Source of the DNA: Streptosporangium sp. NBC_01756
GTDB lineage: Bacteria; Actinomycetota; Actinomycetes; Streptosporangiales; Streptosporangiaceae
Assembly: GCF_035917975.1 (NCBI RefSeq)
Contig: NZ_CP109130.1
Span: forward strand, 4,898,001-4,962,000
DNA length: 64,000 nucleotides
Reading direction: 5' to 3'
Each line of letters starts with the position of its first letter. Within the stretch, counting starts at the first letter, position 1. Shown here one piece after another: positions 7,592-15,884 of this stretch. Both the position numbers and the translations under genes were made by a program. The notes under the pieces are model-generated. The model was not told where the DNA came from. It saw nothing but the letters and a program-made list of their open reading frames with translations, and did not search any database.

Positions 7592-9145
7592 ATGTCGACC
7601 ACCACGCCGTATGCCTCCCCGCCGTGCCCTCCCGGCTCGCGCGGGACACCGGAGCCGTATGCCTCCCCGCCGTGCCCTCCCGCCTCGCGCGGGACACCGG
7701 ACAGGGACAAGGGCCGCCGGTGGGCTCTGCCGGTGGTCCTGGTCGCGGTCTTCATGACCACGCTCGATTTCTTCATCGTCACCGTGGCGATCCCCTCCAT
7801 CCGGGGGGACCTGCGGGCCGGTACGGCCGCGATGCAGTTCGTGATCGCCGGATACGGCCTGGCCTACGCGGCCGGGCTGATCCTGGCCGGACGGCTGGGC
7901 GACTGGGGAGGACCCCGGCGCGTCTTCAGCGCCGGTCTGGCACTGTTCACCCTGGCCTCGGCGGTCTGCGGAACGGCGCCCACCACGGGTGTGCTGGTGA
8001 CCGCCCGGATCGGCCAGGGCCTGGCCGCGGCGCTGCTGGCGCCGCAGGTGCTGGCGTTGGTGACGGCGCTCTATCCTGGTGCCGGCCGGGCCCGCGCGTT
8101 CGGCTGGTACGGCACCACGGTCGGCCTGGCCGGGGTGAGCGGCCAGTTGATCGGCGGTCTGCTGGTCGCCGCCGACCCGGCTGGGCTGGGCTGGCGCACC
8201 TGCTTCCTGGTCAACCTGCCGCTCGGGCTGGCCGCGCTGGCGCTGGTCCCCCGCCTGCTGCCCGAGGTGAGCGGCTCCGGCCCCGACGGGAAGCACCCGG
8301 GTCGGCCGGGGCTGGACGGGGCCGGGGCGCTGCTGCTGGCCGCTGGGCTGCTCGCGCTGGCCGGACCGCTGAGCGTGGGGCGTGAGCAGGGCTGGCCGGC
8401 CTGGACGTGGCCCGCTCTGGCGGCCGCCGTACCGTTGCTGGCCGGGTTCGTCCGGCGGCAGCGCCGGCGGACCGCGGCGGGCCGGACCCCCCTGCTGGAC
8501 CTGAAGATCTTCCGGGAGCCGGGATTCGCACTGGGGCTGGCCGCGGTGCTGGCGCTGTTCGCCGGCTCGGCCGGGCTGTCGTTCGTGCTGACGCTCTACC
8601 TGCAGGACGGCCGGGGGCTGGCGCCGGCCGCCGCCGGCGGGCTGGTCACCGCGCTCAACGCCGGATTCCTGGTGGGCTCGGCGGTCATCGGGCGGCTGAC
8701 CGGCCGGTTGGGCCGGCGGCTGCCGATCGTCGGCGGCCTGGTACTGACCGCTGGATTGGCCCTGCTGCACTACGCCGCCGCCGGTCCGGTCGAGTGGCTG
8801 GCAGCCGGCCTGGCGGTGGCCGGGACGGGTATGGGGTGGGTGATGTCGCCGCTGATCGCGTCGGTGCTGGCCGAGGTCCGTGGCCGCCACGCCGGCCTGG
8901 CTGCCGGGGTGCTCGGCACCGTCCAGGAGATGGCGGGCGTGCTCGGCGTCACGGCCGTCGGCACGGTCTTCTTCACAACCCTCGACGGCGGGGGCGCCGC
9001 GACCAGAGGGGTCCAGCCGGGCCTGATGGACTGGACGGACGCTCTGCGGAGCAGCCTCGTCCTGTTGATCGTCTTCGCCCTCGCCATCCCGGTCCTGGTC
9101 AGATCGCACTCCCGGGCGCACGCCAGGCGTCACAGCCGGGGTTGA
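7592..9145 (+). CDS. MFS drug exporter, DHA2/14-TM type
   Basis: A 517-residue membrane protein. After a 45-residue cytoplasmic tail comes TM1 with the antiporter-type motif LDFFIVTVAIPSI, then LAGRLGDWGGPRRVF (motif A between TM2 and TM3) and about 14 hydrophobic segments in total, as in EmrB/QacA-type proton antiporters. The start at 7592 is chosen because the upstream frame (from 7481) is Arg-rich and unlike the family. The tail holds an unusual pair of 16-residue repeats (YASPPCPPxSRGTP). It is divergent from the SDR gene. Drug export is the family role; the substrate is unknown. Confidence 0.85.
   Translation: MSTTTPYASPPCPPGSRGTPEPYASPPCPPASRGTPDRDKGRRWALPVVLVAVFMTTLDFFIVTVAIPSIRGDLRAGTAAMQFVIAGYGLAYAAGLILAGRLGDWGGPRRVFSAGLALFTLASAVCGTAPTTGVLVTARIGQGLAAALLAPQVLALVTALYPGAGRARAFGWYGTTVGLAGVSGQLIGGLLVAADPAGLGWRTCFLVNLPLGLAALALVPRLLPEVSGSGPDGKHPGRPGLDGAGALLLAAGLLALAGPLSVGREQGWPAWTWPALAAAVPLLAGFVRRQRRRTAAGRTPLLDLKIFREPGFALGLAAVLALFAGSAGLSFVLTLYLQDGRGLAPAAAGGLVTALNAGFLVGSAVIGRLTGRLGRRLPIVGGLVLTAGLALLHYAAAGPVEWLAAGLAVAGTGMGWVMSPLIASVLAEVRGRHAGLAAGVLGTVQEMAGVLGVTAVGTVFFTTLDGGGAATRGVQPGLMDWTDALRSSLVLLIVFALAIPVLVRSHSRAHARRHSRG
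7607..7702 (+). repeat. 48-bp in-frame tandem duplication
   Basis: Units 7607-7654 and 7655-7702 differ at only two positions. They encode two copies of a 16-residue Pro/Cys-containing segment in the cytoplasmic N-terminal tail of the MFS exporter. Both copies keep frame and GC bias, consistent with a recent duplication inside a coding region. Confidence 0.85.
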
Positions 9146-9219
9146 AGCGCCGAGGGGTCGAGAAAGGTCCCGTTCCCGGGAATCAGCGGGCGCCTGTGAC
9201 TGTTAAGGTCGGATGGAAA

Positions 9220-9358
9220 CACCCGAAGGGGAGTAGTCCCAATCGCGTGATCGACATACTGGCGCCCTCTGGGCGCCCGGTCACGCGGGCCTGGTATCCA
9301 GGCGGACGAGACCTTCGGTCCGGCAGTCGTACATCGATGCTGCCGGGCCGAAGCCGTG
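9220..9358 (+). ncRNA. yybP-ykoY manganese riboswitch
   Basis: The region between the MFS gene and the GDT1-family gene has the landmark aaggggagtag at 9226-9236, followed by tcgacatact, a stable gcgcc-ctct-gggcgc hairpin, a gcctggtatccaggc hairpin and a closing helix of gaccttcggtccggc with gccgggccgaag. The order and the ggggagtag and ACATACT-like loop motifs are those of the Mn2+-sensing yybP-ykoY class, which commonly controls exactly this exporter family. Boundaries are approximate. Mn2+ would be expected to raise expression of the downstream gene. Confidence 0.75.
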
Positions 9359-9413
9359 CCCGACTCCCCGGGTGCTCCCCTTCCGGTCCGGCCGCGCGCG
9401 GAAGGACCCCCCG

Positions 9414-9983
9414 TTGGAAGCATTCTGGATCAGTCTCGCCGTCATCTTCGTCGCCGAGCTCGGTGACAAGAGCCAGCTCATGGCGATGACCTTCGCCACC
9501 CGATTCAAACCGTGGCCGGTCCTGGCCGGAATCACCCTGGCCACCGCGGTCGTCCACCTGGTCAGCGTCGGCCTGGGCAACCTCGCCGGTGACCTGATCC
9601 CCACCACGGCCATCACCATCATCGCGGGCATCGCGTTCCTCGGCTTCGCCCTGTGGACGCTGCGCGGTGACGAACTGACCGACGAGGAGTCGCAGAAGGC
9701 CCAGCGCACCACCCGGTCGGCCATCATCGCCGTGACCGTCGCCTTCTTCCTCGCCGAACTCGGCGACAAGACCATGCTCGCCACCATCACCCTCGCCACC
9801 CAGCACGGCTGGTTCGGCACCTGGCTCGGCTCGACCGTCGGCATGGTCGCCGCCGACGCCCTGGCCATCGTGGTCGGCCGGATGCTCGGCAAGCACCTCC
9901 CCGAGAAGGTCATCCGTTACGGCGCCGCCGCCGGGTTCGCGGTCTTCGGCATCATCCTGCTGCTCGAACCGCTGCTCACCTGA
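9414..9983 (+). CDS. GDT1/TMEM165 family cation exporter (UPF0016)
   Basis: A 189-residue, six-TM protein with the duplicated family signature: FVAELGDKSQLMAMTFATR in the first half and FLAELGDKTMLATITLATQ in the second. The ExGDK(S/T) motifs line the ion path. Bacterial members export Mn2+ (MneA and similar proteins). I favour the TTG at 9414, which follows a GGAAGGA ribosome site at proper distance and gives the usual LEAFWISLAVIF start; a GTG at 9372 would give an odd basic extension. The upstream Mn2+ riboswitch strongly supports a manganese-export role. Confidence 0.9.
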   Translation: MEAFWISLAVIFVAELGDKSQLMAMTFATRFKPWPVLAGITLATAVVHLVSVGLGNLAGDLIPTTAITIIAGIAFLGFALWTLRGDELTDEESQKAQRTTRSAIIAVTVAFFLAELGDKTMLATITLATQHGWFGTWLGSTVGMVAADALAIVVGRMLGKHLPEKVIRYGAAAGFAVFGIILLLEPLLT

Positions 9984-10129
9984 TCGGCCGGCTCGGACTC
10001 GCCACGTGCTGAGCTTCTTCGCCGGCAGGGTGCCGCTCAACGTACGCCCGCCTCGGTCGCAAACGATCGCCGGCCGATTCCACGGCGGCCTTGCGGACGG
10101 CGGCGAGGCCGGGCCGTCCCCGACTCGGG

Positions 10130-10822
10130 TCAGCGCCGGTCGGCGGTCGGGCCCGAACCGGGCAGGTCGGCGATGCGGTAGCCCACGCCGGGTGTGGTGG
10201 TGATGATCGAAGGGGCGCCGAGTTTGCGGCGCAGACGGCCGACGGTGACGGTGACGGTGTTGGTGAACGGGTCGGCGTGTTCGTCCCAGACCTGTTCGAG
10301 CAGGTCCTCGGTACTGAGAAAGGCCGGAGTGGCGCGTAGCAGGGCTTCGAGGAGGGCGAATTCCTTGACCGACAGGTCGAGTTTACGGCCGTCGCGGGTG
10401 GCGGTGCGGTGCGTGGGGTCGAGCTCGATGCCCGCCGCGCGCAGGGTGCGGGCCCGGGCGAAGGGCCGCCGACGGGCCAGGGAACGGATGCGCACGACCA
10501 GTTCGGGGAAGTGGAAGGGCTTGGCGAGGTAGTCGTCGGCCCCCAGAGTCAGGCCGCTGACCCGGTCGCCGGGCGAGCCGGACGCGGTCAGCATCAGGAC
10601 CATGACGTGGTCGTCGCGTTCAGTGATCATCTGGCAGAGGGTGTCACCGTGGATTCCCGGCAGGTCGCGGTCGAGGACGACCACGTCGTAGGCGTTGAGG
10701 TCGAGTTTGGCCGCGGCCTCCAGGCCGTCGTGCGCCACGTCCACGGCCATGCCCTGATCGCGTAGACCCTCGACCAGGACGGCGGCGAGGGAGCGCGCGT
10801 CCTCGACCACCAGTACCCTCAC
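10130..10822 (-). CDS. OmpR-family response regulator
   Basis: The 230-residue protein has a receiver domain (MRVLVVEDARS, phospho-acceptor Asp in VVVLDRDLPGIHGD, conserved Thr in LMLTASG and Lys in DYLAKPF) and a winged-helix DNA-binding domain (from about 125; KEFALLEALLR, NTVTVTVGRLRRKLG, TTTPGVGYRIA). It is transcribed after the histidine kinase with a four-base overlap, so the two form one operon. The divergent ABC exporter operon starting at 12104 is the likely target. Confidence 0.95.
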   Translation of the reverse strand: MRVLVVEDARSLAAVLVEGLRDQGMAVDVAHDGLEAAAKLDLNAYDVVVLDRDLPGIHGDTLCQMITERDDHVMVLMLTASGSPGDRVSGLTLGADDYLAKPFHFPELVVRIRSLARRRPFARARTLRAAGIELDPTHRTATRDGRKLDLSVKEFALLEALLRATPAFLSTEDLLEQVWDEHADPFTNTVTVTVGRLRRKLGAPSIITTTPGVGYRIADLPGSGPTADRR

Positions 10823-11994
10823 GCCGGGCCACCTGCCAGAGGCAGGGACACGGCGACCCGGAGACCGCCTTCGGGCCGGGCACGCAGGTCCAGGTTGCCG
10901 CCGTGCGCCGTGGCGACGGCCGAGACGATCGACAGTCCGAGCCCGGAGCCATGGTCGGAGCCGGTCCGGTCCGCGCCGAGCCGCTGGAACGGCTGGGCCA
11001 GCCTCGCGAGCTGCTCCTGGTCGAGAACCTGCCCGCCGGTCTCCACGATGACTCGCGCCGTTGTGCCGTCGGCCGTGGTGGCGACCCGGATCCAGCCGCC
11101 GTCGTGGTTGTGGGTGATCGCGTTGTCGATCACATTGTCGACCATACGGGACAGGAGCGTGCGACTTCCCCGCGTCCAGGCACTGTCATGGACGTCTCCG
11201 TCGTGGACGGTCAGGCCCTTGTCCGTGATGTCGGCGGCTCGGGCCTCCAAGGCCGCGGACACCACGCGGCCGAGCGAGATCGTCGCACGGTCGGACAGGG
11301 CGCCGTGCTGGGTGCGGGCGAGCATGAGGAAGCCGTCCAGAAGCTGATCCACCCGGTCGAGTTCGGTGCGGAGCCGGTCGGCGAGCGCGATCGTCTGCGC
11401 CGGTACGGGCCCCGGCTTGGCGACGGCCACATCCAGCGACGCCCGCATGGTCGCCAGCGGGGTGCGCAGTTCGTGGGAGGCGTCGGCGACGAATCTGCGC
11501 TGCGCGGCGAAGGAGCCCTCCAGGCGTTCCAGCAGCCCGTCGACGGTGTCGGCGAGGTCCTTCACCTCGTCGGCGGGGCCCGGTACGGCGAGCCGCTCGT
11601 GCAGGTTGTCGGCGGAGATCCGCCGGGTGGCCGCAGTGATCGTCCGCAACGGGCGCAGCACCCGGCCTGCGACGACCCGGCCTAGTACGACCGACACCAC
11701 CGCCATGACGGCGAGCGCGACCACCGAGCTGATCAGGAGTTGGCGCGACTGGAGCGTCTGCATCTCCGAGAGCCGAACCTGGAGCAGGCCGATGAGCTCC
11801 TGGGCGGCCGCGAGCGTGGGCCGCTGGAGTGAAGGGTTCCCGGCAGGCACTGAGACCGTCGACGACCCGAGGGTCACCAGGTTGGCGACGGTCAGCAGTC
11901 CGACGCCGGACAGCAGGAACAGGGCACCGTACAGGGCGGTGAAGCGCAGCCGTACGGTGCGGCCCGGCAGCGCCAGACGCCGCAGATTCTTCAT
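10819..11994 (-). CDS. Sensor histidine kinase (HisKA type)
   Basis: The 391-residue membrane kinase has TM1 (about 18-39), a short extracytoplasmic loop of about 60 residues, TM2 (about 88-110), a HAMP domain (VVAGRVLRPLRTITAATRRI), the phospho-His box FVADASHELRTPLA, an N box DNVIDNAITHNHDGG and a G box SGLGLSIVSAVATAHGG. The small sensor loop suggests detection of an envelope signal. It is in an operon with the response regulator and divergent from the ABC exporter, as for antibiotic- or peptide-responsive systems. The signal itself is unknown. Confidence 0.94.
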   Translation of the reverse strand: MKNLRRLALPGRTVRLRFTALYGALFLLSGVGLLTVANLVTLGSSTVSVPAGNPSLQRPTLAAAQELIGLLQVRLSEMQTLQSRQLLISSVVALAVMAVVSVVLGRVVAGRVLRPLRTITAATRRISADNLHERLAVPGPADEVKDLADTVDGLLERLEGSFAAQRRFVADASHELRTPLATMRASLDVAVAKPGPVPAQTIALADRLRTELDRVDQLLDGFLMLARTQHGALSDRATISLGRVVSAALEARAADITDKGLTVHDGDVHDSAWTRGSRTLLSRMVDNVIDNAITHNHDGGWIRVATTADGTTARVIVETGGQVLDQEQLARLAQPFQRLGADRTGSDHGSGLGLSIVSAVATAHGGNLDLRARPEGGLRVAVSLPLAGGPA

Positions 11995-12103
11995 CGGTCT
12001 TCTCCCGTTCCGTGTCGCCCTCCAGGATGCCGTCCCGGACCTAACAACGGCATGACGGCCTCCGTTCGGCCCACGTTATGGCCGTGTCCGTACAACCGAA
12101 CCC

Positions 12104-13018
12104 ATGCAAGCAACCATCGAAGTCAACGGCCTGCGCAAACGCTTCGGGCCGACCCTGGCATTGGACGGGATGTCCTTCACCGTCAGGCCGGGACAGGTCA
12201 CCGGCTTCGTCGGGCCCAACGGCGCGGGCAAATCCACCACGATGCGGGTGATCCTCGGCCTGGACGCGGCCGACGAGGGCAGCGCACTGGTCGGCGGGCG
12301 GCCGTACAAGAGCCTGCGCGCCCCGATGCGTCACATCGGGGCGCTGCTGGACGCCGCCGCGCTGCAGCCGAGCCGCAGCGCCCGCAACCACCTGCTGTGG
12401 CTCGCGCACTCCCAGGGGCTGACCGTAAGGCGGGTCGACGAGGTGATCGAGCAGGTCGGGCTGACCTCGGTGGCCCGGCGCAGGGCGGGCGGCTTCTCAC
12501 TGGGTATGCGCCAGCGGCTGGGGATCGCCTCCGCGCTGCTCGGCGATCCACCGGTGCTCATGCTGGACGAGCCGGTCAACGGCCTCGATCCCGAGGGCAT
12601 CGTGTGGATCCGCGGCTTCCTGCGCTCGCTGGCCGCCGAAGGACGCGCCGTGCTGATCTCCAGCCACCTGATGAGCGAGCTGCAGGATGCCGCCGACCAT
12701 CTCGTGGTGGTCGGCCGCGGCCGGGTCATCACCGACACCGGTGTGGCCGACCTGATCGCCGCCGCCTCCGGCGGCCGGGTCACGCTGCGCACGACGGCAC
12801 GAGAGCACGCGATGTCGGCGCTGACCCACGCCGGCGCCACCGTGACCGTCACCGGACGCGACACGCTCACCGTCTCGGGGCTGCCGGCTGAGCACGTCGT
12901 GGCGCTGCTCAACGCCGGTGCGGTGCCGTTCTCGGAGGTGTCCGCGCACCGCGCGACGCTGGAGGAGGCGTATCTGGAGCTCACCAAGGACGCGGCCGAA
13001 TTCCGGGGGACGCGATGA
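12104..13018 (+). CDS. ABC transporter ATP-binding protein (ABC-2 type)
   Basis: The 304-residue ATPase has Walker A FVGPNGAGKSTTM, signature GGFSLGMRQRLGIA, Walker B PPVLMLDEPVNGLD and the H-loop LISSHLMSEL. The C-terminal domain (about 230-304) resembles drug and lantibiotic exporters of the DrrA/BcrA group. It begins a three-gene operon with two permeases (four-base overlap with the next gene). It energises export across the membrane. Regulation by the divergent two-component system is inferred from gene order. Confidence 0.95.
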   Translation: MQATIEVNGLRKRFGPTLALDGMSFTVRPGQVTGFVGPNGAGKSTTMRVILGLDAADEGSALVGGRPYKSLRAPMRHIGALLDAAALQPSRSARNHLLWLAHSQGLTVRRVDEVIEQVGLTSVARRRAGGFSLGMRQRLGIASALLGDPPVLMLDEPVNGLDPEGIVWIRGFLRSLAAEGRAVLISSHLMSELQDAADHLVVVGRGRVITDTGVADLIAAASGGRVTLRTTAREHAMSALTHAGATVTVTGRDTLTVSGLPAEHVVALLNAGAVPFSEVSAHRATLEEAYLELTKDAAEFRGTR

Positions 13019-14571
13019 CCGCCACCGTGAACCGTGCTGGACCTGGCGGTTCGGTCCGGCTGCTGCGTGCCGAGTGGACCAAGTTCAGGACGGTCCGCGG
13101 CTGGGTGATCGCCATGACGGCGGGAGCGCTGGTCATCGTGCTGCTCGGCCTGTCGTCCGCCTCGGGCAGCCATGCCTCGTGCGCCGACGGGCCGACCGAG
13201 GTCGCCTGTCCCGCGGTTCCTGTGGGGCCGGACGGCGAAGCCGTGGAAGACAAGTTCTTCTTCGTGCATCGGACGCTGGCTGGCGACGGCGGCATCACCG
13301 CCCGGGTGACCTCCATGACCGGCCAGATCCGCAAGCCCGACGTCACTCCTGGCGTCCGGAACGTCGTTTCCGGGCTCGTGCCGTGGGCGAAGGCCGGGGT
13401 CATGGTCAAGCAGAGCACGAAGCAGGGTTCGGCCTATGTGGCGGTGATGGTCACCGGCGCGCACGGGGTGCGGATGCAGCACAACTTCACCCACGATGTG
13501 GCCGGCCGTCCAGGAGGGGTGTCGAAGAGCTCCCCGCGCTGGCTGCGACTGACTCGCTCCGGTGACACCCTCACCGGGTACGAGTCCACCGACGGCACCG
13601 ACTGGGCCGAGGTCGGCACCGCCCGCCTGTCCGGGCTGCCGGCCACGGTCGAGATCGGGCTCTTCGCCACCTCGCCCGGCGATCTGACGGTGACGCAGGG
13701 AGATCTCGGCGGGTCCATCTCGGCAGCGCGCTTCACCGAGGCCACAGCCGTCGTGGACCGGGTCGACCTGGCGGGCGAGACATCCGGCGGCGCCTGGCGC
13801 AACGACGACATAGGCGTCACGAAAGAGCCCGACGGGTCGTCCCACCACCCAGGCCGCGCCGGCGAATCCGGTGGCACGTTCAGCGTCACCGGAGTCGGCG
13901 ACATCGCCCCGTCCACCGAAGGCCAGACCGTCGAGCGCACCCTCACCGGCCTACTGACCGGGCTGATCGTGGTGATCGTGGTGGCGGTGATGTTCGTCAC
14001 CGCCGAATACCGGAGCGGGCTCATCCGCACCACCCTGATCGCCGTCCCGCACCGCGGCCGGATGCTGGTGGCCAAAGCCTTCACGATCGCCACGGTCACC
14101 TTCGTCGCCGGACTGGCCGCCACCGCGAGCACGCTCACGTTCGGTGCTCGGATTCTGCGCGCCAACGGCAACCACATCCTTCCGGTGTCCTGGCTCACCG
14201 AGGTGCGCATCGTCGTCGGCACGGCGGCACTGCTCGCCGTCGCCGCCGTGCTCGCCCTCGCTCTCGGTGCCCTGTTCCGGCGCGGCGTCGGGGCGGTCAT
14301 CGCCGCCATCGTGATGATCGTGGTCCCGCATGTCCTCGCGACCACCTCCGTCCTGCCCGACACCGCGGCGCAGTGGCTGCTGCGCGTCACTCCGGCCGCC
14401 GGTTTCGCGATCCAGCAGAGCATCCCGGAATACGCCCACGTGCTCGGTCACTACGCGCCGATCGCCGGTTTCTACCCGCTGGCGCCGTGGGCCGGCTTCG
14501 CCGTGCCGGCCGGCTACGCCGCGCTCGCCCTCGGCCTGGCCGTCTTCCGGCTACGCCGGAGGGACGCATGA
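13015..14571 (+). CDS. ABC-2 permease with a large extracellular lectin-like insertion
   Basis: The 518-residue permease begins with a cytoplasmic LLRAEWTKFRTVRGW motif and TM1 (about 28-48), then an extracellular segment of roughly 250 residues, then five C-terminal membrane segments from about 305. The insertion includes KAGVMVKQSTKQGSAYVAVM and WLRLTRSGDTLTGYESTDG, the pattern of DUF1349/concanavalin-like beta-sandwich domains. Such an insertion could bind glycan or an exported substrate at the surface. It overlaps the ATPase gene and the next permease by four bases each. The fold call is from motif pattern only. Confidence 0.85.
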   Translation: MTATVNRAGPGGSVRLLRAEWTKFRTVRGWVIAMTAGALVIVLLGLSSASGSHASCADGPTEVACPAVPVGPDGEAVEDKFFFVHRTLAGDGGITARVTSMTGQIRKPDVTPGVRNVVSGLVPWAKAGVMVKQSTKQGSAYVAVMVTGAHGVRMQHNFTHDVAGRPGGVSKSSPRWLRLTRSGDTLTGYESTDGTDWAEVGTARLSGLPATVEIGLFATSPGDLTVTQGDLGGSISAARFTEATAVVDRVDLAGETSGGAWRNDDIGVTKEPDGSSHHPGRAGESGGTFSVTGVGDIAPSTEGQTVERTLTGLLTGLIVVIVVAVMFVTAEYRSGLIRTTLIAVPHRGRMLVAKAFTIATVTFVAGLAATASTLTFGARILRANGNHILPVSWLTEVRIVVGTAALLAVAAVLALALGALFRRGVGAVIAAIVMIVVPHVLATTSVLPDTAAQWLLRVTPAAGFAIQQSIPEYAHVLGHYAPIAGFYPLAPWAGFAVPAGYAALALGLAVFRLRRRDA

Positions 14572-15332
14572 GACAGCACCTGCATGCGGAATGGACGAAA
14601 CTACGTACGCTGCCAGGAACCGGCTGGCTCCTGCTCGCTCTTGTCACGCTGACCGTCGCCGTGAGCGTCGCGGCGGCCGCCGTCGTGTCCTGCACCCCGG
14701 CCGGCTGCGGCCACGACCCCGCCAAGATCAGCCTCTTCGGGATCCAGGCGGGCCAGGCGGTCGTCGCCATCCTGGCCGTACCGGCGATCAGCGGAGAGTT
14801 CGGCACCGGCATGATCCGCACCACCCTGGCGGCGCTGCCAGGACGGATCACCGTCCTGTCCGCCAAGGCCGTCATCCTCACCGGGCTGACGCTGACCGCG
14901 GGAAGCGTCGCGGTGCTCGCGTCCGCGCTGGCCGGGCGGGTCATCCTGCTCGACAACGGCTTCGCCCCTGAGCTGCCGGCCCTCACCGGCGGGCCGATGC
15001 TGCGCGCCGCCGTCGGCTCGGTGCTCTACCTCGCGCTGATCGCCCTGCTCAGCCTGGGCATCGCCACCGCCGTACGGGACTCCGCGACCGCGATCGGCGT
15101 CGTCCTCGGTCTGCTCTACCTCTTCCCGGCCATCATTCTCATGATCCCCAACGAGGACGCCGCCAAGCTCCTGTGGCAGATCTCGCCGATGAACGCGGGG
15201 CTCGCCATCCAGGCGACCACCCACCTCTCCAGCCTGCCCCTCAGCCCGTGGGCGGGCCTCGGCGTGCTCGCAGCCTGGGCCGCCGCGGCGCTCCTGGGCG
15301 GTGGCCTGCTGTTACGACTACGCGATGCGTGA
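14568..15332 (+). CDS. ABC-2 permease
   Basis: A 254-residue membrane protein with six hydrophobic segments and the same N-terminal HLHAEWTKLRTLPGTGW motif as the preceding permease, but without the large extracellular domain. It shares the segment FGTGMIRTTLAALPGR with other bacterial ABC-2 permeases of this group. The start ATG overlaps the previous stop (ATGA). The two permeases probably form a heterodimer around a dimer of the ATPase. An exact 23-bp inverted repeat follows 40 bases after the stop. Confidence 0.93.
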   Translation: MRQHLHAEWTKLRTLPGTGWLLLALVTLTVAVSVAAAAVVSCTPAGCGHDPAKISLFGIQAGQAVVAILAVPAISGEFGTGMIRTTLAALPGRITVLSAKAVILTGLTLTAGSVAVLASALAGRVILLDNGFAPELPALTGGPMLRAAVGSVLYLALIALLSLGIATAVRDSATAIGVVLGLLYLFPAIILMIPNEDAAKLLWQISPMNAGLAIQATTHLSSLPLSPWAGLGVLAAWAAAALLGGGLLLRLRDA

Positions 15333-15371
15333 GCGACACCTCCTCAGAGTGGCTGCCTCACCCCGTTTGAA

Positions 15372-15435
15372 GATCGTTTGTTGGGAAGTGCACGCCTCTC
15401 AAGCGGATCGGTCGTGCACTTCCCAACAAACGATC
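15372..15435. terminator. Perfect 23-bp inverted repeat (strong hairpin)
   Basis: Arms 15372-15394 and 15413-15435 are exact complements over 23 bases with an 18-base loop. The arms are only about half GC, unlike the surroundings. It lies just after the ABC operon, so it can serve as a terminator; the AT-richer, unusually long perfect stem leaves room for another function such as an operator or a mobile-element remnant. Confidence 0.6.
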
Positions 15436-15489
15436 ATTCACCAGGGAACACCGCCACGAGAAAGGGCGCTCGGCCCTCCATCCCCAGGG

Positions 15490-15763
15490 GGCTCGGCCCT
15501 GCACTGGTCGGAGAGATACGCGTCAGCTACGGCGGGCAACCCTGAACGGCCCCGAACGGATCGCTTCAGCGTCCGCGAGATCCATGGGCGGCCGGAAAGC
15601 AAGCAACTACGGTCTGCACACCGTACGGCGAGACAGCCTGGCGCGGAGGTGGGTGGGTGTTCCGGCCGGCTTATAAAAAACCGCGACCACCGCGCCCGCC
15701 AGGCCGGAGGCCTGAAAAACGAGACGGTGACTGCGACGGCCGGCCGGAACACCCACCCACCGC
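15490..15763 (-). repeat. Dispersed hairpin element, copy 1
   Basis: The element has a hairpin with 23-bp perfect arms (15648-15670 and 15739-15761), a 68-base loop containing the small palindrome aggccggaggcct, and a tail of about 155 bases down to about 15490 that matches the tail of copy 2 (22948-23230) when read on the opposite strand. The stretch 15333-15884 holds no supported gene; this repeat and the hairpin at 15372 are its only features. Confidence 0.75.
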
Positions 15764-15884
15764 AGCGCGAACAGCGAAAACCCCACCCAGGCCGCCGCCC
15801 CACCGTACGCGAACCAGCCGGCCCGTAGATCATTCAGCCCGTAGATCGACCGGCCCGTGGACCAGCCGACCCGCCGTACGTGAA

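Noticed and set aside
12000..12103. Possible tRNA or small RNA between the kinase and the ABC operon
   Set aside because: Short palindromic pieces are present but no cloverleaf or known RNA motif.
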